Shown here: positions 32,872-41,489 of the stretch, in pieces
How the letters are laid out: every line of letters begins with the position of its first letter
How positions within the stretch are numbered: the first letter of the stretch is position 1
Source of the DNA: CAZKHG01 sp964552655
GTDB lineage: Bacteria; Bacteroidota; Bacteroidia; Bacteroidales; Tenuifilaceae
NCBI GenBank assembly: GCA_964552655.1
Contig: CAZKHG010000008.1
Coordinates: forward strand, 37,674 to 101,673
Direction: 5' to 3'
DNA: 64,000 nt
Notes under the pieces: generated by a model
Told to the model about the DNA's origin: nothing
What the model saw: the letters and a program-made list of their open reading frames with translations, nothing else
The model's database searches: none
Position numbers and translations under genes: made by a program

Positions 32872-34035
32872 ATGATTAAGAACAATTGTTTTAAAAATTT
32901 GATTGCAGTTGTAATATTTCCGCTAATACTCTTAAATCTTGGCTCTTGCATTGAAGAATATGTACCTAGGATAAATGGTAAGGATGCTAATAAGATATTT
33001 ATTTTCGGGCAAGTTCAGGATGTTGAAGGCTATCAATATGTTAAAATATCTACCACTGCATCAATTAATGATCCTAAAGATATCCCGTTTTCTGGGTGCC
33101 AGGTTCAGATAATAGATAATAAGTTGAACATTTATAATCTGAACGAATTTAAGGATGGAGAGTATCGCGTTTGGATTGCCAAGGAGAATTTGGTTGTTGG
33201 TACTTTTTTTGGTTTGAGGGTAATTACACCCGATGGAGAAGTGATTGTCTCAGGTTTCGATCCGATGCCACAATGCCCTACTGTTGATTCAATTTACTAT
33301 GAAAGGAAAAATAAACCCACCCAATTCCCCGATAGTGTAATTCAAGGAATTCAATTTTATGTTGATTTTGATGCTACAGGAAATTTTAGTAATTTTTATA
33401 AATGGGAAATAGAGGAGACTTGGGAACATCATGCTGCTTTACCTGTCAATTACTATTGGGATGGGAATCAGATCATAAACGCACATACAGATTATTCCCA
33501 TTTTGTTTGCTGGACTACAAAAAACGTCCCTGAACTTTTCATTTTCTCAACAGAAAAGTTAACTCAGAAAAAAATTAGAAAACAACCAATTCATTTCGTT
33601 GATAACACATCGCAGCGGTTAACTTATGGTTATAGTATACTCTTACAGCAAGTAGCACTAAATAAAGATAACTATGCATTCTGGGAGCAGATCAAGTTAA
33701 ATAATGATATTGGTGGACTATACGGACGTCAACCTATAAATATTTCTGGTAATCTGAGGAGCGAAACATATCCTTATAAAAAAATTTTAGGGATTTTTCA
33801 GGTTGTTTCTATTCAAACAAAAAGGATTTTCATTAAGCATGTTCCTTATATCGATTTAACATACCCTTTTTGTCAATTACCGGATTTAAGGTTTTCACCT
33901 ACGGTCAAACCACCACTACCAAAAAGAGTAATGTACTTTTTCGGAGAAGGCCCATTTTGGGAAATTGACCCTGCGTGTGTATTATGTAATTATTTTGAAG
34001 GTTCTACCATTAAACCAGATTTTTGGCCATATTAA
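32872..34035 (+). CDS. DUF4249 family lipoprotein
   Basis: The ATG at 32872 gives a 387-aa lipoprotein with signal peptide MIKNNCFKNLIAVVIFPLIL and lipobox LGSC. A further upstream start would overlap the receptor gene and lengthen the n-region unnaturally. The mature part begins 'IEEYVPRINGKDANKIFIFG', a DUF4249 hallmark, with 'CPTVDSIYYERK' and 'FYVDFDATGNFSNFYKWEIE'. DUF4249 lipoproteins accompany STN-type TonB receptors in Bacteroidetes and probably cap the barrel as SusD does, though unrelated to it. Confidence 0.8.
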   Translation: MIKNNCFKNLIAVVIFPLILLNLGSCIEEYVPRINGKDANKIFIFGQVQDVEGYQYVKISTTASINDPKDIPFSGCQVQIIDNKLNIYNLNEFKDGEYRVWIAKENLVVGTFFGLRVITPDGEVIVSGFDPMPQCPTVDSIYYERKNKPTQFPDSVIQGIQFYVDFDATGNFSNFYKWEIEETWEHHAALPVNYYWDGNQIINAHTDYSHFVCWTTKNVPELFIFSTEKLTQKKIRKQPIHFVDNTSQRLTYGYSILLQQVALNKDNYAFWEQIKLNNDIGGLYGRQPINISGNLRSETYPYKKILGIFQVVSIQTKRIFIKHVPYIDLTYPFCQLPDLRFSPTVKPPLPKRVMYFFGEGPFWEIDPACVLCNYFEGSTIKPDFWPY

Positions 34036-34037
34036 TT

Positions 34038-35726
34038 ATGAAAATATTAATATTTTATATAACTATTTCTTGTTTCGGATTATTCTTTTCCGAACTTGTT
34101 TGTGCGCAAAATGTTGATAAACAAATTAATGAAAGAATAATTATTTTTTCAGATAGAAATCTTTTCATCGTTGGAGAATACATAAATTTTGTTGGATGTT
34201 TATTGCCTACGATTAATTTTTCTGGAGGTAGCTTAAATAATAGAGAAGTTAATTTAAGCTCAATTTCCTATATAGAAATTGTAACTCCTGACGGATTTAA
34301 AGTAGCTGAATCTAAATGTTTGATTAGCAACTACAAATTTTTTGGAAGTTTAAAAATCCCTAGCGACGCATATAGTGGAAACTACTTTATTAGAGCTTAT
34401 ACAAGAAGAATGAGGAATTTTGGGCCATATTCTTATAGTTATTTACCAATTACAATTGTTAATCCATTCAAACCTGAAGTTCTTATTCCTTCTGCAATCT
34501 TAAACGATACTTTATTAAATTATAAGTATAAATCTGCTATAGATTCTAATACAGTAACTATAACAGCAGATAAAATAAATTATAAGAGAAGAGAAAAGGT
34601 TAGTGTAGCAATCAGATTCGAAAATGATATTTTTCATAAAATTATAAATATGAATATAAGTGTTGTACCTAAATATACTATAAAACCATATATAACTTCA
34701 TTTAGCAAATTTATTGAAAGCAAGAACAGTTCTTACCATAATGAAAGTCAGGGACCAGTAATAAGCGGGAAACTGTTAGATAATCAGTCCAATAGACCAA
34801 TTCCTAGTGCATCTGTTTTTCTGTCGTTGATTGGGGATGAAAAGGATATATTAGAAACTTATACTGATTCTGAAGGTCAGTTCCATTTTTTACTACCCTA
34901 TCTATTTGACAGTAAAGATTTGTTTATTTCTACTAATGAAAAAAGCACACAAGATCCATTGTTTTTGATTGATAATAATTTTTGCAATGACCCATTTAAC
35001 TTAACCAATAACCAGTTTAAGTTATTAAAAGAAGAGTCTGAGATTGCTTTGAAATTAGCGAAGAACTGTCAGGTTAATAATTATTTTAACAACAAAATTG
35101 AAGTTGAAAAAACATCTATAAAAGTTAAACCTTTTTATGGTGATGCTCCCATTACAATTTATTTTGATCAATATATCTTATTACCTACTTTAGAAGATTA
35201 TATTAATGAACTTCTACCCTTAAAGGTAATAAATTACAATGGTAAACGTACTTTTAAAATAATTAATTCTAGCACTGAATCTTTATATGATCCCCTTGTT
35301 TTGCTAGATTTTATTCCTATTTATGACATTAATAAAGTGTTAAAATTATCTCCAGAGAAGTTAGATAAAATTGAATTAATTAATGAACCATATATTAAGG
35401 GAAGTATTATATATAAAGGAATTGTAAGTATAATATCAAAAAAAAATGATTATGCCGGAGTGGAATTGCCTTCATCAGGCGTTTTTTTAAATGTTAAATT
35501 TTTAACTTATCCTGTAATGCAAGAACCAAATAACTTGGTGGATGTGAAAAAACCTGATTCAAGGAATACTATTTTCTGGGGACCAAACATAACAATTGAG
35601 AAGAAAGAGGTACAGAATTACTCATTTTATACAGCAGATACATTCGGTAATTATATAATTGTAATTAGGGGAGTTCTAGAAAACGGGGATGTGTTTATAG
35701 CAAAAAAAGAGTTTTCAGTTAAATAA
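34038..35726 (+). CDS. MG2/carboxypeptidase-regulatory-like surface protein
   Basis: A 562-aa protein starting at the ATG 2 bp after the preceding stop, with a signal peptide (about 1-24, ending VCAQ). 'RIIIFSDRNLFIVGEYINFV' is an MG2-type (alpha-2-macroglobulin) opening, and 'GPVISGKLLDNQSNRPIPSA' starts a regulatory-like beta domain. No thioester motif is present. Its typical place is as third gene after an STN receptor and DUF4249 gene. Codon use is extremely AT-rich, unlike the rest of the window. Confidence 0.65.
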   Translation: MKILIFYITISCFGLFFSELVCAQNVDKQINERIIIFSDRNLFIVGEYINFVGCLLPTINFSGGSLNNREVNLSSISYIEIVTPDGFKVAESKCLISNYKFFGSLKIPSDAYSGNYFIRAYTRRMRNFGPYSYSYLPITIVNPFKPEVLIPSAILNDTLLNYKYKSAIDSNTVTITADKINYKRREKVSVAIRFENDIFHKIINMNISVVPKYTIKPYITSFSKFIESKNSSYHNESQGPVISGKLLDNQSNRPIPSASVFLSLIGDEKDILETYTDSEGQFHFLLPYLFDSKDLFISTNEKSTQDPLFLIDNNFCNDPFNLTNNQFKLLKEESEIALKLAKNCQVNNYFNNKIEVEKTSIKVKPFYGDAPITIYFDQYILLPTLEDYINELLPLKVINYNGKRTFKIINSSTESLYDPLVLLDFIPIYDINKVLKLSPEKLDKIELINEPYIKGSIIYKGIVSIISKKNDYAGVELPSSGVFLNVKFLTYPVMQEPNNLVDVKKPDSRNTIFWGPNITIEKKEVQNYSFYTADTFGNYIIVIRGVLENGDVFIAKKEFSVK

Positions 35727-36298
35727 ATTATCAACTATTAAGTAAGTGTGTAATATAGAATTGTATTTAGTGTAAATCTTGCTCAGATTTCTTCTTTATG
35801 GTTTTATTGCCTTATTCTAGTGATTTTAATCGATATAAATGCAATATATTGATTTCTGTATTATGATTTTTGCTTTAAATCCGTTTTTTATTATTATAAA
35901 TATTTAAAACCCTTATATTAATTTACTCAACAGCCCTTCTCAGGATATTATTATCTATTTACTTAGTATTGAATTTGAAGTTGATTATCATTCAAAGAAC
36001 AGATTACAAATGTTGTTTTAATATGGAAAGGTAAAATCAGTTTTTTATTACATTTTATTTATTCTTTTATTAATTTTCGGTTATGTATATAAGAAACCTG
36101 ATTGACATTTTTCCAAGTGCTTTTTATAAAATAAATCAAAAATAAACTGTATTTTAAATAGAGCAATAGTTTATTAAAATAACTTTAATTATTTTTCTGA
36201 ATTTACCAAGTTGTTCTTTAAATAGTTACTTTTTTACAACAGTTAGGTTTTAGTATTGTTACTCTTTTAAAGAATTAATAGTAACAAAAAAATTAAAA
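35727..36298 (+). other. Gene-free AT-rich region
   Basis: 572 bases rich in A and T. I see no open frame of useful length, no tRNA, no strong hairpin and no clear terminator for the upstream operon. A 5' leader for the next gene may be included. Confidence 0.6.
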
Positions 36299-36889
36299 AT
36301 GAATAAATTACTCTTTTTCGTTGCATTTCTAACAGGCTTTAACATAACTCTAACAGGTCAGGTTGTCTCAGAAAGTAAAATTTCTCATGGTATTCTGTTT
36401 ATGGCAGGAGGCAGGTATGATAATTTGCGGAGGTGTGCTGCAACCTCTGCAGGGACTAAAGGTGGACCAATTGCCGATATTATGTTCATTTCAAGGTATA
36501 AACTGAATGAGAATCAAACATTATCATTTAACCTACCGGTTATGCGCCCGGTGTTATTCGGAATTGCGTTTAAAATGCTTCAATTTGAACCTGAGTTTAC
36601 ATTAGAATGCAAAAAATCATTGAACGAAAGAATTGATTTATTAACTGGACCAGGGTTGGGTGTTAGCTTTCACTATGGGCCGGATTACAAGTCGGAGCTT
36701 CGGGATCTTAAAAACTCGTTTTTTGCAATAGGCCCTTTATTCAGCTGGCAAGCCGGATTTGCGTTTAAAAAAGAGGGAATGATAAAAAGTAGCGCTGGGT
36801 TAAAAACCTTTTATGTTCCATTGTTTGCGAAGGAACGATCCACTGGTACTGTTTTAGGAGGCGCTTTGTTTTATTCAATGTATTTTTAA
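36299..36889 (+). CDS. Small exported outer-membrane-like protein, unknown function
   Basis: A 196-aa protein with a signal peptide (about 1-20, ending LTGQ) and beta-strand-like segments ending in 'GGALFYSMYF', a barrel-type C-terminus. Strands such as 'LSFNLPVMRPVLFGIAFKML' and 'LLTGPGLGVSFHYGPDYKSE' suggest an eight-stranded barrel. No family recognised. GC content returns towards the window norm here. Confidence 0.6.
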   Translation: MNKLLFFVAFLTGFNITLTGQVVSESKISHGILFMAGGRYDNLRRCAATSAGTKGGPIADIMFISRYKLNENQTLSFNLPVMRPVLFGIAFKMLQFEPEFTLECKKSLNERIDLLTGPGLGVSFHYGPDYKSELRDLKNSFFAIGPLFSWQAGFAFKKEGMIKSSAGLKTFYVPLFAKERSTGTVLGGALFYSMYF

Positions 36890-36935
36890 TGATATTTTTG
36901 TTTTTTTAAGTACTTAATAAATTGGTTCATACGTT

Positions 36936-37421
36936 TTGAAAACCGCAACCTTAAATGAGTTGAAAAGTGAATTGTCCACCCTTAACCCGGGTGAACTATT
37001 TGCTTTTTGCATGAGATTGGCGAAGTACAAGAAGGAGAATAAGGAATTACTTACTTACCTGATTTATGAAGCGGGCGATGAACAAGGCTTTATAGAAGGC
37101 GTAAAAAAAGAAATTGACACCCAGCTGGAAGAGATGAATCGAAGTAACGTTTACTTTGTTAAGAAAAGTCTTCGCAAAGCACTCAGGATTACAAATAAAT
37201 ACATTAAGTACTCAGGGAATAAGCAAACAGAAGTCGAGTTGCTAATCTACTTTTGCAAAAAGATGAAAGATTTCAAACTTCCAATACATACAAACCTTAT
37301 AATAAACAACATTTACCTGAGACAAATCCAACGAATAAAAAAAGCGCTATCCACCCTACATGAGGATATTCAGTTCGATTTCAAAGATGATATGGAATCA
37401 ATAGCCGATAGCTCGGTTTAG
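36936..37421 (+). CDS. Conserved hypothetical cytoplasmic helical protein
   Basis: A 161-aa protein starting with TTG at 36936 (no in-frame ATG near; the N-terminus KTATLNELKSELSTLNPGEL looks complete). It is all-helical and charged, with 'MRLAKYKKENKELLTYLIYE' and 'KSLRKALRITNKYIKYSGNK'. No membrane segment or signal peptide. I do not know its function; the compact helical make-up resembles small Bacteroidetes proteins of unknown role. Confidence 0.65.
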   Translation: MKTATLNELKSELSTLNPGELFAFCMRLAKYKKENKELLTYLIYEAGDEQGFIEGVKKEIDTQLEEMNRSNVYFVKKSLRKALRITNKYIKYSGNKQTEVELLIYFCKKMKDFKLPIHTNLIINNIYLRQIQRIKKALSTLHEDIQFDFKDDMESIADSSV

Positions 37422-37451
37422 AATGTATATACTTTTAATTAGCTTTTAATA

Positions 37452-38252
37452 TTAGAAATAAACCACTACCATGCCTTCCTTGGGCATGGCTCTATAAATA
37501 ATCTTGGCATCTGACTTGGGAATCCAGATTTTAATGTAAAGGTGATAATCGGGTACCTTTAGAGCTGAAACTTTCTTAATCGCATCCCAGGTGGTGTTGA
37601 GCCGATCATTTAAATCAAAGTAGAATTGATTATTCAGGCTCATCGTGCTGTCTTTTTCGGTCTGGTAAACAAATAGCCGGATACCATTCTGCATTTCTAG
37701 GATGTAATTTACCGGCTCAAAGTTAGATGTGTCGGGTGTAATATCGGGGATATATTCAGAAGTGTCTTTTGGGGCCATCTTAACCATGATAGGCTCCTTT
37801 TTGATGGTTGCAATTTCGTTTTTTACAATAAAGGGATCGCCAAATATTCCGGAGATGGCCATAATATCCAGACTGGTAAACGCTTTACTCAGTTTAAAGT
37901 TGGATATTTTAGTTTTATGAATGATTACTCCATTCAGTTCCAGGTTGGCATTACTATCAATCAAATTAATTGTTAACCCGATGGAATCTGTTTTTGCCAT
38001 CTCCAGCTTTGATTGGTATAGAGCTCTTTCCTTATTTAACTTGATATAAAGAGAATCGTAGTAATACTTGTAGTTCGTTTTTTTATTTTTATCTAATTCC
38101 TTGCTGTATAGCTCATTGGTTTCATTCACTTTCCTTTTTATACTGATCATTGACATCACAGAGAAGTAAACAGTAAACGCCAGGATCATAAAAAGAAGGA
38201 TATAAGCCACCCATTTACAGAAACGATAAAGTTTTGAGGTTGTATTATCCAT
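37452..38252 (-). CDS. Membrane-anchored protein of unknown function in L,D-transpeptidase operon
   Basis: A 266-aa protein with one N-terminal membrane helix (about 12-34), a coiled coil (about 38-85) and a C-terminal extracytoplasmic domain ('FVYQTEKDSTMSLNNQFYFD' and 'VPDYHLYIKIWIPKSDAKII'). No family recognised. It follows the first L,D-transpeptidase gene by 17 bp, so it is probably an envelope-assembly partner of the transpeptidases. Confidence 0.65.
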   Translation of the reverse strand: MDNTTSKLYRFCKWVAYILLFMILAFTVYFSVMSMISIKRKVNETNELYSKELDKNKKTNYKYYYDSLYIKLNKERALYQSKLEMAKTDSIGLTINLIDSNANLELNGVIIHKTKISNFKLSKAFTSLDIMAISGIFGDPFIVKNEIATIKKEPIMVKMAPKDTSEYIPDITPDTSNFEPVNYILEMQNGIRLFVYQTEKDSTMSLNNQFYFDLNDRLNTTWDAIKKVSALKVPDYHLYIKIWIPKSDAKIIYRAMPKEGMVVVYF

Positions 38253-38269
38253 TATTAGGCATTATTATT

Positions 38270-39046
38270 TCAGTAAATGTAAACTTTTGATCCAAAATCG
38301 AGGGTTTTATAAATCGCCTCCAGATCTTCATCGTTTAAACGAATACAACCATGGGTAACGGGCATTCCAAGAAATCGTTTGTAAAGTGTTCCATGTATAA
38401 GATACCCGTCGCCAATGCTTAAGGCATAATCGCCCAGCACGCCGTATTCCCACCTTGACGGGTGGTTGGCAGATGGAATTGGCAAACCTTCTTCCACAAA
38501 GGACCAGTCGGGCCTACGCCAAACCGGGTTGGTAGTTTTCCCTTGAATGTAAAATCTACCTTTTGGCGTCTTAAATACCCATTGCTTTTTTGCTTCTTCG
38601 GTTATAAGTAGGGTATAACTTCCCGAACTGCAAAACCCTTGCCTTACAAGCTTTTTGTTCCTGTACAGATAAAATCTGTTTTTTGTGGTGTTGATTACAA
38701 TATAGGAAGTCTCGGGGGTTAACGAGTTGAATTTATTTGATAGCTTCTGAATGTCCCTTTTTAATGTAACAATTTCTTTGTTATAGGCCAGATCTGATTT
38801 AACTGTTAGATCATTGGCTGGCTTTATCCTGTTGATAGTTGTGTATTCCTGAATTACAGGTACCAGGTATAAGATATAAGTGAATAATAACAAAAATGAA
38901 ATTAATGCAATGGCAACTATAAGTATTTTTCTAAGAACATTTCGATATCTAGTAGGAGCAAAACTCTTTTTTTCAGCAGAAGGCTGTATTGAGTTAGCTT
39001 TGTCATCTAAGTTTTCCTGATTAATATTTAATTCTTCATTTATCAT
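38270..39046 (-). CDS. L,D-transpeptidase (YkuD domain), canonical active site
   Basis: A 258-aa protein with a membrane anchor (about 40-62) and a periplasmic YkuD domain. 'YIVINTTKNRFYLYRNKKLV' is the domain start, and the active site 'YLIHGTLYKRFLGMPVTHGC' gives the His and the catalytic Cys of the HGCIRL motif. It forms 3-3 cross-links in peptidoglycan or attaches proteins to it. The N-terminal region of about 38 residues before the membrane helix is polar. The second transpeptidase gene lies 18 bp upstream. Confidence 0.88.
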   Translation of the reverse strand: MINEELNINQENLDDKANSIQPSAEKKSFAPTRYRNVLRKILIVAIALISFLLLFTYILYLVPVIQEYTTINRIKPANDLTVKSDLAYNKEIVTLKRDIQKLSNKFNSLTPETSYIVINTTKNRFYLYRNKKLVRQGFCSSGSYTLLITEEAKKQWVFKTPKGRFYIQGKTTNPVWRRPDWSFVEEGLPIPSANHPSRWEYGVLGDYALSIGDGYLIHGTLYKRFLGMPVTHGCIRLNDEDLEAIYKTLDFGSKVYIY

Positions 39047-39064
39047 TCCCGGGGGTATTATTAA

Positions 39065-40180
39065 TTACTGCCTGCCGATCAGTTCGTTTAGGTTTTTAAT
39101 AGAACCAACGATGGTTACAGGAGTTCCCACGGTGGCTATCTTATAAACTATCGCCATTTCCTTATCGCTTAAGGCAATGCACCCTTCTGTCCAGTCAACA
39201 CCTTTGCCACCGCTACCATGAATTTCAATACCACCGCCAATTTTTGCAGTTTTAGGGATTAACCCTTTCTCCTTTTCGCGCATAAAATTCTCTTTATCCT
39301 CATCATTCGGGTAATTTATTAAAAGCGCGTTGTTATACATGGTCCGATTCAATTTTTTTACAATCTGGTATCTGCCTTCAGGTGTGGCTTTGTCGCCTTT
39401 TGTTTTTTTGCTGCCCACCCAGTTTCGTCCCAATTCAACGTTAAACTCATACTTTTTTACACCGCTATGGTATATGTAGCACTTTTTGGAAACCTTGTCG
39501 ATCAGTATGCTGTAAATATTTTTTTCTTTTGATTCTTCAATTGCCGATTTTGCCCATTTTTCCCAACGGGAAAATGAGGTGAAATATTGCTGAAAGTCTG
39601 AATAGGCTGAATTATATGCAGATGATAGTAAATCGTCGGATTCGTTAAGTTTTTTGTTGGCAGGTAAGAACTCGCCTTTATCGTAAAATAAAACACCCTC
39701 TTTAAGAATCATTTTGCCTTTGGCAATATTGCTTCGAATTTCCACTGGCAATGGATACCGGTTAAAGAAAGTGTTGATGAATTCAACCAGCACTTTTAAG
39801 GAGTCTATCTTGTTTTTTAGGATGATATTGTAGTTATTTGAGTTAAGCTTTGAGTTTTCATTCGCCTGCAAAGCTTTCCTATACGCTAAATTTGCAAATT
39901 TTCGAACCTTGTCATAATCCCTGAAATAGATAAATTTTTTATTTTGTTTTCTCCAGTTTGCCATGGATGAGTCGTATAGGCTGGAGGCTTTTGCATAAAG
40001 TTCTTTCGAATAAGTGCTTGCTTTATTTGAGGTTGCCTTTGATAGGGCAATTCTTGCTTTTTCAACCTCAGGGGTTGGTGGGTTTGGAACTAATTTGAAG
40101 GTGAGAATAGCTAAAATGGAAAGAAAAATCAGGATTCCGGAAATAATGAAAAGTCTTTTGTAGAATTTTTTCAATCTCAT
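39065..40180 (-). CDS. L,D-transpeptidase family protein (YafK-like motif)
   Basis: A 371-aa protein with an N-terminal membrane anchor (about 10-30), a long helical coiled-coil-like region (about 35-215) and a C-terminal YkuD domain (about 220-365). The active-site motif is 'IEIHGSGGKGVDWTEGCIAL': the Cys is kept but the preceding His is Glu. Related variants in YafK/DpaA-type enzymes cleave protein-peptidoglycan bonds, so it may be a hydrolase. It is downstream of a coiled-coil lipoprotein gene, with a terminator between. Confidence 0.8.
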   Translation of the reverse strand: MRLKKFYKRLFIISGILIFLSILAILTFKLVPNPPTPEVEKARIALSKATSNKASTYSKELYAKASSLYDSSMANWRKQNKKFIYFRDYDKVRKFANLAYRKALQANENSKLNSNNYNIILKNKIDSLKVLVEFINTFFNRYPLPVEIRSNIAKGKMILKEGVLFYDKGEFLPANKKLNESDDLLSSAYNSAYSDFQQYFTSFSRWEKWAKSAIEESKEKNIYSILIDKVSKKCYIYHSGVKKYEFNVELGRNWVGSKKTKGDKATPEGRYQIVKKLNRTMYNNALLINYPNDEDKENFMREKEKGLIPKTAKIGGGIEIHGSGGKGVDWTEGCIALSDKEMAIVYKIATVGTPVTIVGSIKNLNELIGRQ

Positions 40181-40194
40181 CGGGTGGCGATTTT

Positions 40195-40221
40195 AAAAAA
40201 ATCCCCGGGTATAGCCCGGGG
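40195..40221 (-). terminator. Intrinsic terminator between lipoprotein and L,D-transpeptidase genes
   Basis: CCCCGGG (40203-40209) pairs with CCCGGGG (40215-40221) over a 5-base loop; on the minus strand a run of seven T follows (40195-40201). It ends the lipoprotein transcript, with read-through possibly feeding the transpeptidase genes. Confidence 0.8.
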
Positions 40222-40246
40222 ACTCAATGATTGCTTTATAAGCTAA

Positions 40247-40840
40247 TTATTTTCTTTTTGTTTTAGCAATAGCATCTTTAAGTTCTGTATTGATATTGGT
40301 GGCACTATCTTTTGCTGCTTTAATTTTATTAAGAGCATTCATGTAAGCACCGCTATCATACATACCCTGAGCTTCAACAACTGATGCATCAATGGTAGCC
40401 ATTTCAGATTTAATTTGTTCAAGAACTGCACGCCCTTCTTTGCCTCTGGGAGCTTTCTTGAATAATTTGGCGTTTTCATCAACAATTGGTTTAATGTCGG
40501 CCATCAGGGTTTCCACTTCTTTCTTCACTTCCTCTTTCTTGGTTACTGTATTAGCAGCAAGCTGGTTGGTTTGAACTAAAAGTGCTTCTAATTTAACTTT
40601 TGAAGGACCAAACTTCTTGAAAAGTTTTGATTTTTGCTCTTCAAGAACAGTATTGATGTTTTTCATTGAATCCTGAACGGCAGCAAATTCAGTAGGCAGG
40701 TAAGTTGCTGCTTCTAATTTAGCACAGCTGTCAATAGCCTTATTTACAGCGTCAACTTCAGCTTGTGGGTATTTACCACAACTTGAAAGGAAAGCAACCA
40801 TTGCTAAGGCTGCAAAACCCATTAAAATTTTGTTTTTCAT
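40247..40840 (-). CDS. Coiled-coil lipoprotein (DUF4398-like)
   Basis: A 197-aa lipoprotein (signal peptide about 1-20, lipobox LSSC) that is almost wholly helical and rich in Lys, Glu and Ala. 'YPQAEVDAVNKAIDSCAKLE' and 'AYMNALNKIKAAKDSATNI' resemble DUF4398-type proteins. Lying before two L,D-transpeptidases, it could be an abundant outer-membrane/peptidoglycan tether analogous in role to Lpp, which is inference. A strong terminator directly after the gene supports high, separate expression. Confidence 0.7.
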   Translation of the reverse strand: MKNKILMGFAALAMVAFLSSCGKYPQAEVDAVNKAIDSCAKLEAATYLPTEFAAVQDSMKNINTVLEEQKSKLFKKFGPSKVKLEALLVQTNQLAANTVTKKEEVKKEVETLMADIKPIVDENAKLFKKAPRGKEGRAVLEQIKSEMATIDASVVEAQGMYDSGAYMNALNKIKAAKDSATNINTELKDAIAKTKRK

Positions 40841-41135
40841 TGTGTAATTTGTTAGTAAAAAAGTTAATTAATAAATTATTGTGTGTTTAGAATTAAAATG
40901 ACTAAACATTTCATCGATATGTTGAACTATTTGTTAAGAACTATAAAACCAATAGCTTCAGCAAATCCACGGCAAATTTATTAAATAATAAATTATATTA
41001 TTTCAAAAGTTAAAAATAAATTTTTTTAAGTGTAGAATATCAATATTATATTCATTAATAAATACATAATCAGTGTTTTATAATTAACCTGTCAAATTAA
41101 GTAGATAACCAAAATTAGGTTTATTAGGCAATATT

Positions 41136-41149
41136 TTGATACAAATCAA
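41136..41149. promoter_or_regulatory. Perfect FNR-type box
   Basis: TTGATACAAATCAA fits TTGAT-N4-ATCAA exactly. Its centre is about 43 bases before the expected start of transcription from the -7 element at 41173-41180, the position of a class II activator site. The small Cys-rich gene starts at 41231. The intergenic stretch 40841-41230 holds no other feature that I can support. Confidence 0.65.
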
Positions 41150-41172
41150 AATTTCAAACTGTTGTTTTGTTA

Positions 41173-41180
41173 TATCTTTG
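41173..41180 (+). promoter_or_regulatory. Promoter -7 element for the Cys-rich gene
   Basis: TATCTTTG matches TAnnTTTG, 50 bases before the ATG at 41231. No TTTG at the -33 position; the FNR box lies there instead, which is expected of an activator-dependent promoter. Confidence 0.6.
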
Positions 41181-41230
41181 GTGTTAAACAATTGCGGATT
41201 GAAGTTGTTAATTTATCAAATTTTGATTTT

Positions 41231-41488
41231 ATGGCTCAAAACAGGTTAATGGCAATTGTATCCGGATTTGCAAACTATGTTTTTCCTAACAAAGAGGTTG
41301 AGGCGCTTGCCATTCAACGTGCTGCTATCTGTGCAAATTGTCCCTTTGCGGTGGAATCAACATACAAGCAACTCCTTCCGGACGATACTATCAAGGAGAT
41401 TGAAGGCCTGAAGTGTTCCGATTGTGGTTGTATCCTATCTGCCAAAGTAAGGCAGCAGTTTGAAAGTTGCCCGCAGAAGAAGTGGTAG
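41231..41488 (+). CDS. Small Cys-rich, zinc-ribbon-like protein
   Basis: An 85-aa protein from the ATG at 41231; a longer frame from 41162 would start upstream of the predicted promoter. It has three Cys clusters: 'RAAICANCPFAVES', 'LKCSDCGCILSAK' and 'FESCPQKKW'. The spacing could bind one zinc or an Fe-S cluster. The family is unknown to me, and FNR-type control suggests a redox-linked role. Confidence 0.65.
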   Translation: MAQNRLMAIVSGFANYVFPNKEVEALAIQRAAICANCPFAVESTYKQLLPDDTIKEIEGLKCSDCGCILSAKVRQQFESCPQKKW

Positions 41489-41489
41489 T

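Noticed and set aside
32872..34035. SusD-type lipoprotein
   Set aside because: The N-terminal and central motifs fit DUF4249; there are no SusD helical TPR-like features.
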